From Bacillota bacterium (GTDB lineage Bacteria > Bacillota > UBA4882 > UBA8346), in the NCBI GenBank assembly GCA_023435225.1, contig JAEYRX010000044.1, positions 1 to 45,577 on the forward strand: a stretch of DNA of 45,577 nt. Reading direction: 5' to 3'. Below are positions 16,901 through 25,707 of this stretch, piece after piece. How positions within the stretch are numbered: position 1 is the first letter of the stretch; each line of letters starts with the position of its first letter. The translations under genes were made by a program, and so were the position numbers. The notes under the pieces are model-generated. The model was not told the DNA's origin. It worked only from the letters and a program-made list of their open reading frames with translations, and did no database searches.

Positions 16901-17611
16901 TTATTCAATCCCCATCCTTTTTTTAAATCCTTTCAAATGCGTCCGGCTGACTGGAATCTCATCTTTCTCATACAGGTTCATTACCAAATGATAGGTATGG
17001 TTGAACCAGGGAATAATCTCCTTAATGTACTCCAAATTGACCAGGAAACTTTTATGGGTCCGAAAAAAAGTGGCATTGGATAATTTTTGTTCGAAACTAC
17101 ACAAAGTATTCAAACAGGTATATTCGCCGTTCTGGCTTTTAATTAAGGTTTTATTTCCAACAGTATAACAATAGACAATCTGTTCCGGTTTTAAAACCAC
17201 GAAGCGATCGTTTTTCCAAACCGGGATTACCGGCATTACATCGCTTTTTAATTCCTTCTGTAGCCGTGTCAATGTTTTTAAAACCCTTTCCCGGCAAATA
17301 GGTTTGAGAATATAGTCATAAACATTCATTTCATAGGCATCCGCCAAATAGTTGATATTGTCTGATACAAAAACCACTCGGACCTCGGCTGATATTTCAA
17401 AAATCTTTTTAGTAACCCCGCTGACCTGTGTTCCAAATACGTCGATATTTAGTAAAACTATCTCCGGGAGTTGCAGCCGAAAAAGTTCGAATCTTTCATT
17501 GATATTACAAATTTCACTATGCATATTGATTTCTGGTGATTCATTCAGATAACTTTGAAGAATACCGGCTTCATCAGCCGAAAAATCACTGATTAAAACA
17601 TTAAGTGTCAT
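16901..17611 (-). CDS. LytTR response regulator with degenerate receiver domain
   Basis: 236 residues. The receiver domain (1-118) retains the late signature Ser83 (FVSDN) and Lys103 (YILKPI), but the phosphoacceptor position is Asn55 (IVLLNID) and the acidic pocket is reduced (LISDFSADE). The LytTR DNA-binding domain (about 130-232) is well kept: VVLKPEQIVYCYTVGNKT, FFRTHKSFLVNLEYI and IPVSRTHLKGFKKRM. No partner histidine kinase is nearby, so phosphorylation control is doubtful. LytTR proteins bind spaced direct repeats. The gene sits between rex and the giant kinase; its own upstream region has a degenerate TTGTCA palindrome. Confidence 0.85.
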   Translation of the reverse strand: MTLNVLISDFSADEAGILQSYLNESPEINMHSEICNINERFELFRLQLPEIVLLNIDVFGTQVSGVTKKIFEISAEVRVVFVSDNINYLADAYEMNVYDYILKPICRERVLKTLTRLQKELKSDVMPVIPVWKNDRFVVLKPEQIVYCYTVGNKTLIKSQNGEYTCLNTLCSFEQKLSNATFFRTHKSFLVNLEYIKEIIPWFNHTYHLVMNLYEKDEIPVSRTHLKGFKKRMGIE

Positions 17612-17784
17612 TTGAATATCTCACTACCTTTTAACATTTTTTGAATCGGGAAAACTTCAGTTACCTACGGAGATTAAAAGTGAAATAAATTCTCATATTG
17701 GTGGAGAAGTTATTATTCTAAGTATGTTTTCTGAACATCCCCCTAAAAATACATATATTTTAGTAGCCAAATTTTTAACAAAGT

Positions 17785-17802
17785 TCGTCAAAAAAATAAC
17801 AA
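17785..17802. promoter_or_regulatory. Degenerate third copy of the TTGTCA-N6-TGACAA palindrome
   Basis: TCGTCAAAAAAATAACAA matches the echA operator at 16 of 18 positions, including the A6 spacer. It lies 173 bp upstream of the LytTR start and 445 bp upstream of the kinase start. No clear -10 is placed as at the other two sites, so its role is uncertain. Confidence 0.4.
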
Positions 17803-17909
17803 TCTACAATTTAATTGTATAAAATTTTACAGCCAATGTAAAGAGAGTTTTAATTTATAATTTCAGCAAAGCTGGGATAATTACTCTAAGAAAAAGTTTT
17901 GGAATTTAA

Positions 17910-17933
17910 AAAGGCCTCTTAATAGAGACCTTT
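17910..17933 (+). terminator. Terminator-like hairpin in the LytTR-kinase gap
   Basis: AAAGGCCTCT-TAAT-AGAGACCTTT, a ten-base stem with one C/A mismatch, followed by TCTT. No gene on the plus strand precedes it directly. It may be a relic, or may end a transcript from the PAS relic region. Confidence 0.4.
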
Positions 17934-18021
17934 CTTAAATTAATACATTAATCAACTACATTTTGTTATCTGCTGCTTTTCAAATTAATAAAAATTCTTT
18001 ATAAACTTCAGCCCTTCATTG

Positions 18022-18114
18022 TTATAGTAAACTGGCAGTAATCTTTCCTTGAACATCTGTTGTTATCACAGCATCTCCAATGGATTGTATAGATACAGCA
18101 TGAAATATCTTACG
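18022..18114 (-). pseudogene. PAS-domain gene relic (about 30 codons)
   Basis: The minus strand encodes RKIFHAVSIQSIGDAVITTD followed by VQGKITASLL and a stop. SIGDAVITTD-x-x-GKIT is a characteristic core of PAS sensor domains. The frame is closed upstream by a stop and has no start codon, so it is a leftover of a decayed sensor gene. Nothing else coding is seen in the 635-bp gap 17612-18246 apart from the palindrome and hairpin listed. Confidence 0.5.
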
Positions 18115-18246
18115 AAATTACTTTGTGCACTCCGAAGTACTATTTTTATATTTAGTATTGCCTCAATATATTTCATGAACGTGTCGATAAATTTTGTATA
18201 GATATTCCACAAACTTATTTTCCCAACAAAAGGTGGCATTTACATA

Positions 18247-20049
18247 ATGATTAATTTATCAGGTTACACAATTAAGGAGCAAATTTATAAAGACGATAAT
18301 ACCACAATTTATCAAGGGGTTCGTAAAGCAGACAGTAAAAATGTTATGATAAAACTTTCAAATAAAGAATATCCTACCATAGCAGAACTCGCAGCAATTA
18401 AAAGAGAGTTCGAGCTTACCAATAAACCTTATGGCGATAAAGTTATTAGCACATATGGGATTGAAAATATTAATAATACTATTGCTATTATCATAGAAGA
18501 TTTTGGTGGAAAATCCCTTGCTGATATTCTTCCTTCCCTAAATCTAAACTTGAAAGAAAAGTTATTATTAGCCATCAATATAACTGATGCCTTAAATCAA
18601 ATTCATAAGCAAGGCGTGATTCACAAAGATATTAACCCTTCCAATATTATTTGGAATATGGAAACCAATCAGATAAAAATGATTGATTTTGGACTATCCA
18701 CACATCTAAATAATGAAAGCCCCCAGACTTTTTCTGTATTAGAAGGTACTATCCCCTACATTTCCCCGGAACAGACAGGGATAATACATCGATTCATTGA
18801 TTATAGGTCCGACCTTTATTCTTTAGGAATAACATTTTATGAAATATTTACAGGAAGGCTTCCTTTTTACGGTGATAATATTGAAATCATTCACGGTCAC
18901 GTTGCTAAAGAACCAAAAAAACCAAGTGAAATCGTTGCCGATATCCCATTGATTATTTCCAATATCATCTTGAAGTTAATATCGAAAAACGCTGAAGATA
19001 GATATCAAAGTGCTTTGGGTCTAAAATCTGATTTAGAGTATTGTCTCGCAAATATAAATTCGCAAGAAATTCTGAAAGGATTTACAATTGGCAAAAATGA
19101 TATCTCGGAGCGATTTCAAATTCCCCAAAAACTATATGCCAGAGAAAAAGAGATTACCACATTAATAAATACTATTGACAATATAGATAGAAACCAGACA
19201 GGATTATTACTTGTATCCGGCTATTCCGGTATTGGAAAAACAGCCGTTATCCATGAGATCATTAATGTTGTTATTAATAGGGGTGGTCGCTTTATATCTG
19301 GGAAATTCGAGCAATTAGAACGAAATAATCCATATAGCGCCATTAATTTAGCCTTTCGAGGTTTAATTAAAAATTTAATTTTGGATACAAAATATTTTGA
19401 TTTGTGGAAAGAACAATTACAAAATGCATTAGGGGTCAATGGTAACGTCATCATCGGGCTTATTCCCGAATTGGAACAGCTCATCGGCAAGCAACCGGAT
19501 TTAGCAAAATTAAGCCCAAATGAAGAGAAAAATAGGTTTCAGTTAGTATTCCGTGATTTTATCAGTGTTTTCGCCAGTAAAGAACATCCACTGATTATTT
19601 TTTTAGATGATCTCCAATGGAGTGATTTGTCAACTCTTGATTTACTTAAATATCTCTTGACTGCTACTGATATCAATAATTTATTATTTATCGGCGCTTA
19701 TAGAGATAATGAAGTAAAACAGGGACATCCATTATTACAGATAATGGAAGATATAAAGAACCATTTTGGAAATTCGGATTTTCTCCATCAATTATGGCTT
19801 GAACCATTAAAAGAAGAAGCTGTAAATCAAATGATTGCTGATACTTTAAATTACAATTATTCCGATACTGCTGAATTAACAACCCTTTTATATCAAAAGA
19901 CAAAAGGGAATCCTTTTTTTACAAAACAACTGCTAAAATCCTTATATGAAAAGGGTGTTATTTGGTTTGATGAAGAGAAGCGGAAGTGGAATTGGAGTTT
20001 ATTAGAGATTAAAGAATCGCAGATTAGTGATAATGTCCTTGGATTTTAA
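18247..20049 (+). CDS. Giant sensor Ser/Thr kinase, N-terminal part (kinase + AAA ATPase), ended by an in-frame TAA
   Basis: 600 residues before the TAA. Kinase domain (about 1-265): Lys36, catalytic HKD with Asp128 and Asn133, DFG (147-149) and GTIPYISPEQ, so it looks catalytically complete. An AAA_16-type ATPase follows (about 295-600), with Walker A GYSGIGKT (325-332) and Walker B LIIFLDDLQWSD (about 453-464). This is the front of the kinase-ATPase-TPR-GAF-output family known in Firmicutes, cyanobacteria and myxobacteria. The TAA lies in the same frame as the downstream part, at a place where relatives read through (DNVLGF-stop-VENLNLLPSA). ATG has AAAAGGTGG about ten bases upstream. The truncated product could still fold as kinase plus ATPase. 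Confidence 0.8.
   Translation: MINLSGYTIKEQIYKDDNTTIYQGVRKADSKNVMIKLSNKEYPTIAELAAIKREFELTNKPYGDKVISTYGIENINNTIAIIIEDFGGKSLADILPSLNLNLKEKLLLAINITDALNQIHKQGVIHKDINPSNIIWNMETNQIKMIDFGLSTHLNNESPQTFSVLEGTIPYISPEQTGIIHRFIDYRSDLYSLGITFYEIFTGRLPFYGDNIEIIHGHVAKEPKKPSEIVADIPLIISNIILKLISKNAEDRYQSALGLKSDLEYCLANINSQEILKGFTIGKNDISERFQIPQKLYAREKEITTLINTIDNIDRNQTGLLLVSGYSGIGKTAVIHEIINVVINRGGRFISGKFEQLERNNPYSAINLAFRGLIKNLILDTKYFDLWKEQLQNALGVNGNVIIGLIPELEQLIGKQPDLAKLSPNEEKNRFQLVFRDFISVFASKEHPLIIFLDDLQWSDLSTLDLLKYLLTATDINNLLFIGAYRDNEVKQGHPLLQIMEDIKNHFGNSDFLHQLWLEPLKEEAVNQMIADTLNYNYSDTAELTTLLYQKTKGNPFFTKQLLKSLYEKGVIWFDEEKRKWNWSLLEIKESQISDNVLGF
20047..20049 (+). other. In-frame TAA splitting the giant kinase gene
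   Basis: The frame 18247-23430 is 1,728 codons with only this internal stop. Family alignment from memory places a Leu or Met here, so TTA to TAA is a one-base change. Confidence 0.8.
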
Positions 20050-20082
20050 GTCGAAAATTTAAACTTACTTCCTTCCGCAACG

Positions 20083-23000
20083 TTGGAAGTCCTTAAATTG
20101 GCTTCTTGTATCGGTAATTATTTTGATTTAAAAATACTCTATTTAATTGGCGATAACATTAAAAATATTAATGATTCATTATTGTTTACCATTGAAAAGG
20201 AATTTATCATTCCGCTAAATAGTAATTATAAACTCCTTACAAATATTTTAAAAGATCAATTTTTAGATTCAAATACTGAAATGAAATTTCGTTTTAATCA
20301 TGATCGCATACAGCAAGCTGTATATTCGCTGGTATCAGATAAAGAAAAGGCATTCATCCATCAAAAAATCGGAAATATTTTATTGGCATCCCATTTGAAT
20401 GACAACTTAGCCGGAAACACTATTTTTGAATTGACAAATCATCTTAATATCGCAAGAAGTTTTATTAAAACAAAAAAAGATCGAATTCGACTTAGTGACT
20501 TAAACTATAGCTCCGGAAAGATGGCCAAAAGCAGTTCAGCTTATGATATCGCCAAAAATTATTTTGGGATTAGTAAGTCCTTATTATCGAAACTGGAATG
20601 GAATGAATATCCGGATAAATTTTTTGATATATCTTTAGAATATATTGAATCAAGTTATCTATCCGGAGATACCGAAGAAGTTATTAACATGTGCTCGGAT
20701 TTATATAAGTCAGCGACTGATATTATTAAAAAAGCTAAAATCCATAATTTAAAAGCAAAAATACTTGATTTTAAAGGTGATAAACGGGAAAAAGTCATTG
20801 AAGAAATCCGAAAAGGCCTAGAACTATTTTCTATCAATTTACCTACTGACCTTCAAGAAATTGAAGCAAAAGTTGGCGAAGGTATTGGAAAAATGCAAGG
20901 GCATTTGGAGAAGATTGCTATTGATGAGTTGGTTAATCTACCCAGAATGGAAGATCAAAACAAAGTTATGGCAATGAATTTATTGACTCAAGCATTACCG
21001 GCAGCTTTTCAAACTTGCCTTCCTCTATATATGTTGATCCAGTTAACAATATTTGATATGTCTTTGAAATATGGCATAACTGAGGTTTCATGTAAAAATT
21101 TAGTGGACTCAGGCATAACCCAAGGGCCAATTCTCAGTAATTTCGAATTAGGCTATAAATTAAGTAAAGCGGCATTTAATCTTATTGATATATATAAAGC
21201 GGATTCTCAAAAATCGGCCTCTTATTATGTATTTGCTTGCTTTATCTCTCATTGGCGGGCACATTTTAAAGAAAGTTTGGAATATTATGATTTGTCTATA
21301 AAAAGCGGCCTGGAAACGGGAGATCTTCAATGTTACGCCTATTCTCTTATCCATAGGATTCATCGCAATATATATATCGGTATAAACTTAAGTGATTGTA
21401 AATTGGAACTTGAAAGATTTATTAAAGATAATAGAGCCTTATTGTTGGTGCTTTTTAATGAAATGATGCAACATGCTATAGATCAATTACAATTAGATTA
21501 TAATGAGGAAAACGACAGGCGTTTATTGGACAAAATTGTTGAATCGAATATTGTGTTATATTTCTGTATATTTGGAGAACTCAATTTAATGGTCAATTAT
21601 ATACTAGGGAATATGGAAGCGGCAGATAAATGGATTGATTTTACCAATTCGTATCTTTCTGGAGGAGTTGGACTCTTCAGTCAGGTTGACCATTATATGT
21701 TTCAATCATTCGTATTAATCAAAAAATTGGAAAGGATACCCAAGAACGAACAAGATGAGCTAATAAATACCCTGAATAAAAATTTAGCGAGTTTAAAAAT
21801 ATGGATGGAGAATTGTCCTGCAAACTTTGCTCATAAATATTATATAGTTGCTGCGGAATCAGCTAGAATAAACCAAGAACCTCTAGAAAAAATTACGGGT
21901 TTGTATAAAAAAGCCCTGGATTCAATATCGCCGGATGAATTTATTCATATGAAGGCAATAATTTATGAATTGGTTGGTGAATTTTATCTTAAAAGAGAGG
22001 ATGAAATTGCCGGAAAAGCATACCTTAAAGAAGCGCACTATTTTTATACGCAATGGGGTGCTTTTGCTAAAACCGCTAAATTAGAGAAAAAATATCCCGA
22101 GATTTTTACGAATTACCATAAATCTATTATAACTGACAACCATTTAATTTCAAAACACTTAATTAATACTTCTATGTCACTAGATTTTATGTCAATATTT
22201 AAAATAGCACAAGCAATTTCAGGTGAAATTAAATTTGACAATCTTTTAAAAGTTTTAATGAAGACAATCATTGAAAATACAGGCGCCCAAAACGGCTGTA
22301 TCATTTTAACAAATAACATCGATAACAAGTTGTATGTTGACGCAGTTAAAAATAAGGATAACGAAGAAATAACAATTATGGACAATCCCGTCCCAATTAG
22401 TGATAGTAATGATTTTTGTCCTGAAATACTTCAATATGTGATTCGAACCAGAGAAAACATTGTCATTGATAACGCTTATCAAAATACCGACTACGAAAAT
22501 TTTGATTATATAAAAAATAAAAAAATTAAATCCGTTTTATGTACGCCAATCGTATATCAAAATACGCTTAAAGGCGTTATTTACTTGGAAAATAATTTAA
22601 CCGAAAATGTATTCAATATTCAAAGATTTGAATTCATAAAAATTATCTCATCTCAAGTTGCCATATCAGTTGAAAATGCTCAACTATATGAAAAACTTGA
22701 AGAAAAAGTTAATGAAAGAACCAAACAATTGGAATTGGCAAATATTGAATTAAAAGAGTTAACCTTGCACGATCCCCTAACTAAATTGCATAATCGAAGA
22801 TATATGAATGAATTTATATCTTCAGTAGCGGAGAATTTCATTAAAGAAAAAGCATTAGTTTATTTCAATAACCAAAAGAGAAATTCCAGTATTGGGGCTA
22901 ATGTCTTAGGTGTTTTTTTGATTGATATCGACAATTTTAAGAAAGTGAACGACACATTTGGGCATGCGGTAGGCGATGAAGTTTTGAAAAATATTGCGGA

Positions 23001-23430
23001 TATCTTAAAGAATATAATCAGAAAAGATGATTTTATTTTAAGATGGGGCGGAGAAGAATTTTTAGTAATATTAAACAAAACCAAACTCGAGTATCTGGGT
23101 GTGTTCTCTAAAAAAGTCTTAGACGAGGTTCGTAAAAATCCAACCAAATTACCCAATGGTATAGTAATAACTAAAACTTGTTCGGTAGGTTTTTCCTATC
23201 TTCCATTAGATACAAATTTTACTGAGCTTTTAACTTTAGAACAAACAATTAATCTTTGTGATTTTGCTTTATACAAGGCAAAACAAAACGGGAAGGATTG
23301 TGCTGTTCATATTACCCTGAAAAATGTCAATGATATTGAACCAGACATCTTAAAAGAATATTTGCTTAACTTAACCCAAGATAATAATCTCAATGATAAA
23401 TATCTTAATTTAAATTATGTAAGATCATAA
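20083..23430 (+). CDS. Giant sensor kinase, C-terminal part (helical repeats, GAF, GGDEF diguanylate cyclase)
   Basis: About 1,115 residues from a possible TTG; the real reading probably continues from the first part without break (codons 20050-20082 are also open). Residues 1-680 are helical, TPR-like, typical of the central region of this family (EVLKLASCIGNYFDL, RFNHDRIQQAVYSL). A GAF domain spans about 705-865 (NTGAQNGCIILTNN, VLCTPIVYQNTLKGVIYLEN). A short coiled coil leads to a GGDEF domain (about 895-1070) with DIDNFKKVNDTFGHAVGDE and an active-type GGEEF (989-993). An RxxD inhibitory site (Arg980-Asp983) sits five residues before it, so product feedback by c-di-GMP is expected. No strong ribosome site precedes 20083. 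Confidence 0.78.
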   Translation: MEVLKLASCIGNYFDLKILYLIGDNIKNINDSLLFTIEKEFIIPLNSNYKLLTNILKDQFLDSNTEMKFRFNHDRIQQAVYSLVSDKEKAFIHQKIGNILLASHLNDNLAGNTIFELTNHLNIARSFIKTKKDRIRLSDLNYSSGKMAKSSSAYDIAKNYFGISKSLLSKLEWNEYPDKFFDISLEYIESSYLSGDTEEVINMCSDLYKSATDIIKKAKIHNLKAKILDFKGDKREKVIEEIRKGLELFSINLPTDLQEIEAKVGEGIGKMQGHLEKIAIDELVNLPRMEDQNKVMAMNLLTQALPAAFQTCLPLYMLIQLTIFDMSLKYGITEVSCKNLVDSGITQGPILSNFELGYKLSKAAFNLIDIYKADSQKSASYYVFACFISHWRAHFKESLEYYDLSIKSGLETGDLQCYAYSLIHRIHRNIYIGINLSDCKLELERFIKDNRALLLVLFNEMMQHAIDQLQLDYNEENDRRLLDKIVESNIVLYFCIFGELNLMVNYILGNMEAADKWIDFTNSYLSGGVGLFSQVDHYMFQSFVLIKKLERIPKNEQDELINTLNKNLASLKIWMENCPANFAHKYYIVAAESARINQEPLEKITGLYKKALDSISPDEFIHMKAIIYELVGEFYLKREDEIAGKAYLKEAHYFYTQWGAFAKTAKLEKKYPEIFTNYHKSIITDNHLISKHLINTSMSLDFMSIFKIAQAISGEIKFDNLLKVLMKTIIENTGAQNGCIILTNNIDNKLYVDAVKNKDNEEITIMDNPVPISDSNDFCPEILQYVIRTRENIVIDNAYQNTDYENFDYIKNKKIKSVLCTPIVYQNTLKGVIYLENNLTENVFNIQRFEFIKIISSQVAISVENAQLYEKLEEKVNERTKQLELANIELKELTLHDPLTKLHNRRYMNEFISSVAENFIKEKALVYFNNQKRNSSIGANVLGVFLIDIDNFKKVNDTFGHAVGDEVLKNIADILKNIIRKDDFILRWGGEEFLVILNKTKLEYLGVFSKKVLDEVRKNPTKLPNGIVITKTCSVGFSYLPLDTNFTELLTLEQTINLCDFALYKAKQNGKDCAVHITLKNVNDIEPDILKEYLLNLTQDNNLNDKYLNLNYVRS

Positions 23431-23456
23431 TTTTTCAATTTTCATTAGGTTTATAG

Positions 23457-23498
23457 AAAATCGAGCCGCGAAAAATTTCGAAGCCCGATTTTGGTTTT
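23457..23498 (+). terminator. Rho-independent terminator of the kinase gene
   Basis: AAAATCG...CGATTTT (23457-23463 with 23486-23492) with an inner CGAAA/TTTCG stem, followed by GGTTTTT. It lies 27 bp after the stop codon. Confidence 0.75.
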
Positions 23499-23610
23499 TA
23501 TTATACTTTAAATACGAAATCTCCGGTAATCATAGATTGATTGGAAGTAACGTCTCCTCACTTATGTTTTTTTTAACTTTGAATTTTTGCGATACCCTCA
23601 AAATCAAACC

Positions 23611-23847
23611 CTATAGTAATATCACCAGCTCCTTAGTCTTTTGATAATAAATATCATAACAAGAAATATCGGAAAGAGCCCCTTTCTTAGCCTCTCCAAT
23701 ATTAGGATTCTCCCGAATTTCATTAATAGCATTCCGAATTTTCTCTTTTAAAACTTTATCTTTAATTTTCTTGATGTAACTTTCAAAGGCTGGTATATTA
23801 TTTTTGGAGCGTCTTAAACATAATTCCGGTTTGGACTCCGTTCCGGA
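23611..23847 (-). pseudogene. RelE/ParE-like toxin gene relic
   Basis: The minus strand between stops encodes AFESYIKKIKDKVLKEKIRN, AINEIRENPNIGEAKKGALS and DISCYDIYYQKTKELVILL. This follows the order of RelE/ParE-type toxins (EIRxNPxIGExKKGxLxxxxxYDxYYxK). The segment normally following YYQK is missing, no start codon is present and no antitoxin gene is adjacent. Most likely a decayed toxin gene. It lies just beyond the rlmH stop. Confidence 0.55.
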
Positions 23848-23860
23848 TTAAATATTATAA

Positions 23861-24340
23861 TCATTTATGATATTTCTCTCCCCTATTTATCTTCATAGCT
23901 CTATAAACCTGCTCCAACAACATCACCCGGAACAACTGGTGCGGAAAAGTCAGCTTCGAAAAACTCAAACTGAATTGTGCCCCCTTAATGAACTCCTCCG
24001 TCAACCCCAATGATCCACCAATCACAAAAACCACCGTATCACCGGCCATACTCCGCTCATCCATAAACTTGGCCAATTCTACTGAAGAAAGTTCTTTCCC
24101 CTGCCGGTCCAAAGTCACCACATACTCCCGGGGACGAATCAGATTCCGGATCAACATCCCTTCCTTCTCCCGCACCTGCTCCTCCTGGGCCGCACTGGCC
24201 CCCTCCGGACACGGCAGGTCGTTAACCTCTTCAATCTCCACGTTCAAATATGGTCTTAATCTTTTTAAATACTCAGCCTGTGCTTGTAAAAGATATGACT
24301 CTTTCAACTTCCCGACCGTAATAATCCGAACCTTAGTCAT
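23861..24340 (-). CDS. rlmH: 23S rRNA pseudouridine-1915 N3-methyltransferase RlmH
   Basis: 159 residues, exactly the family length. SPOUT-class knotted methyltransferase that modifies pseudouridine 1915 in helix 69 of 23S rRNA using SAM. Visible marks are RIITVGKLKESYL at the start, YVVTLDRQGKELSSVELA, the SAM-site FVIGGSLGLTEEF (about 105-117), and the C-terminal SFSKLTFPHQLFRVMLLEQVYRA and EKYHK. ATG is preceded by AAAAGGGG. Confidence 0.96.
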   Translation of the reverse strand: MTKVRIITVGKLKESYLLQAQAEYLKRLRPYLNVEIEEVNDLPCPEGASAAQEEQVREKEGMLIRNLIRPREYVVTLDRQGKELSSVELAKFMDERSMAGDTVVFVIGGSLGLTEEFIKGAQFSLSFSKLTFPHQLFRVMLLEQVYRAMKINRGEKYHK

Positions 24341-24430
24341 TAATACCCCTTTTAGGTAATAGTTTTTGATTGAATCTTATTTCCTAACAACTGATAAGCT
24401 CTTAACTGTTGCCTGTTACCTTTCCGCCTC

Positions 24431-25606
24431 TTACCTTTTCATCTCTCCGATTTCCACCATAGTCTTCTTTAAAACCGGGCCTCGATAAAACTCCACCTGC
24501 AGTTTAGTTCCGATCGGGTATTTACTGATCATATCCCGGATCAAATCCAAATCCCGAATTGACTTATTATTAATCTTTATAATAATATCTCCGGGAAGTA
24601 AACCTGCTTTATCCGCCGGACTGCCCTGCAGTATTTTGGCGATGAATAATCCGTAATTGACCGGCAGCTTTTTCTGAATATAATTCTCCAGCTCCTGAAC
24701 ATTATCCGGTGTAAAGTGAATATAAGCTACTCCCAGTCCCGGACGAGTCACATAACCTTTATTTATCAATTGGTCCGCTACATATCTGACCGTGTTGCTG
24801 GGAGCCGAAAAACCGATTCCTTGTGATTTCGGGGCTATGGCGGTATTAATACCGATAATTTTGCCTTGACTGTCCAATAACGGTCCGCCCGAGTTGCCAG
24901 GGTTAATTGAAGCATCGGTTTGCAGCATATTCCGAAGCTGTTGGTCATCACTGACAAGCAGTGTACGGCCTTTGGCGCTTACTACACCAACAGTAACCGT
25001 ATTTTTTAAATTTTCGGCCAAAGGATTACCGATGGCAATTGCCATTTGCCCTACTTGCACCTTATCGGAATCTCCCCACTGGGGAACCGGTAAATTATTG
25101 GTGTTAATTTTCAATACCGCCAAATCGGTTTGCGCATCAACTCCGATAATTCTAGCATGATATGACTTTCCATTAGACAAAACAACCATAATCCGGTTAG
25201 CCATCCCCGTAATACCGTTAACTACATGGTTATTTGTCAAAATGTAACCATTATTCCTATAAATAACTCCTGAACCCAGTCCTTGGATATTTTTAACCTC
25301 CGGTCCGGAAAAGAAATCAAAGTCGGCGATAACCGTATTAGTTGTAATCATTACCACTGAAGGTCCGACTTTATTCACTACATCAATAGTCGCTTTTTCA
25401 TAATTGTTAATCATCAATGGTTTAGATTGTATTTGTTGCGGCTCCGGAGCCGGCGTTGAAGGTGGAACGACCAAAGCAGCTCCCAACCCGGTAAATCGCA
25501 CTGCTAAAATAATCAAAAAAGCGCCGATTATACCTGAGAGTACTCCAATTATAAAAAGCGGAGCCTGTTTATGATAATCATGGGAATTAAAATGGAATTG
25601 ATTCAA
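24431..25606 (-). CDS. htrA: HtrA/DegP-type membrane-anchored serine protease with PDZ domain
   Basis: 391 residues from TTG 25604-25606 with AGGAGG seven bases upstream. A transmembrane anchor (about 16-38) and a Pro-rich linker lead to a trypsin-like domain (about 70-285) with catalytic His127 (TNNHVV), Asp161 (TDLAVL) and Ser239 (GNSGGP). One PDZ domain follows (about 295-385; GSPADKAGLLPGDIIIKINN). It degrades or refolds damaged envelope proteins outside the membrane. Upstream of rlmH on the same strand, 90 bp apart. Confidence 0.94.
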   Translation of the reverse strand: MNQFHFNSHDYHKQAPLFIIGVLSGIIGAFLIILAVRFTGLGAALVVPPSTPAPEPQQIQSKPLMINNYEKATIDVVNKVGPSVVMITTNTVIADFDFFSGPEVKNIQGLGSGVIYRNNGYILTNNHVVNGITGMANRIMVVLSNGKSYHARIIGVDAQTDLAVLKINTNNLPVPQWGDSDKVQVGQMAIAIGNPLAENLKNTVTVGVVSAKGRTLLVSDDQQLRNMLQTDASINPGNSGGPLLDSQGKIIGINTAIAPKSQGIGFSAPSNTVRYVADQLINKGYVTRPGLGVAYIHFTPDNVQELENYIQKKLPVNYGLFIAKILQGSPADKAGLLPGDIIIKINNKSIRDLDLIRDMISKYPIGTKLQVEFYRGPVLKKTMVEIGEMKR

Positions 25607-25707
25607 AACAAAACCTCCTATAATACATAAAACACTAGTTATTATAGTAAAAACAAAAAAGTGGTTAATACTTTCGCCTTTCGCCTTTGGACTCTTGCCT
25701 ATTTTTA

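Noticed and set aside
23611..23847. Functional toxin-antitoxin system
   Set aside because: The toxin frame lacks a start codon and C-terminal end, and no antitoxin gene is found beside it.
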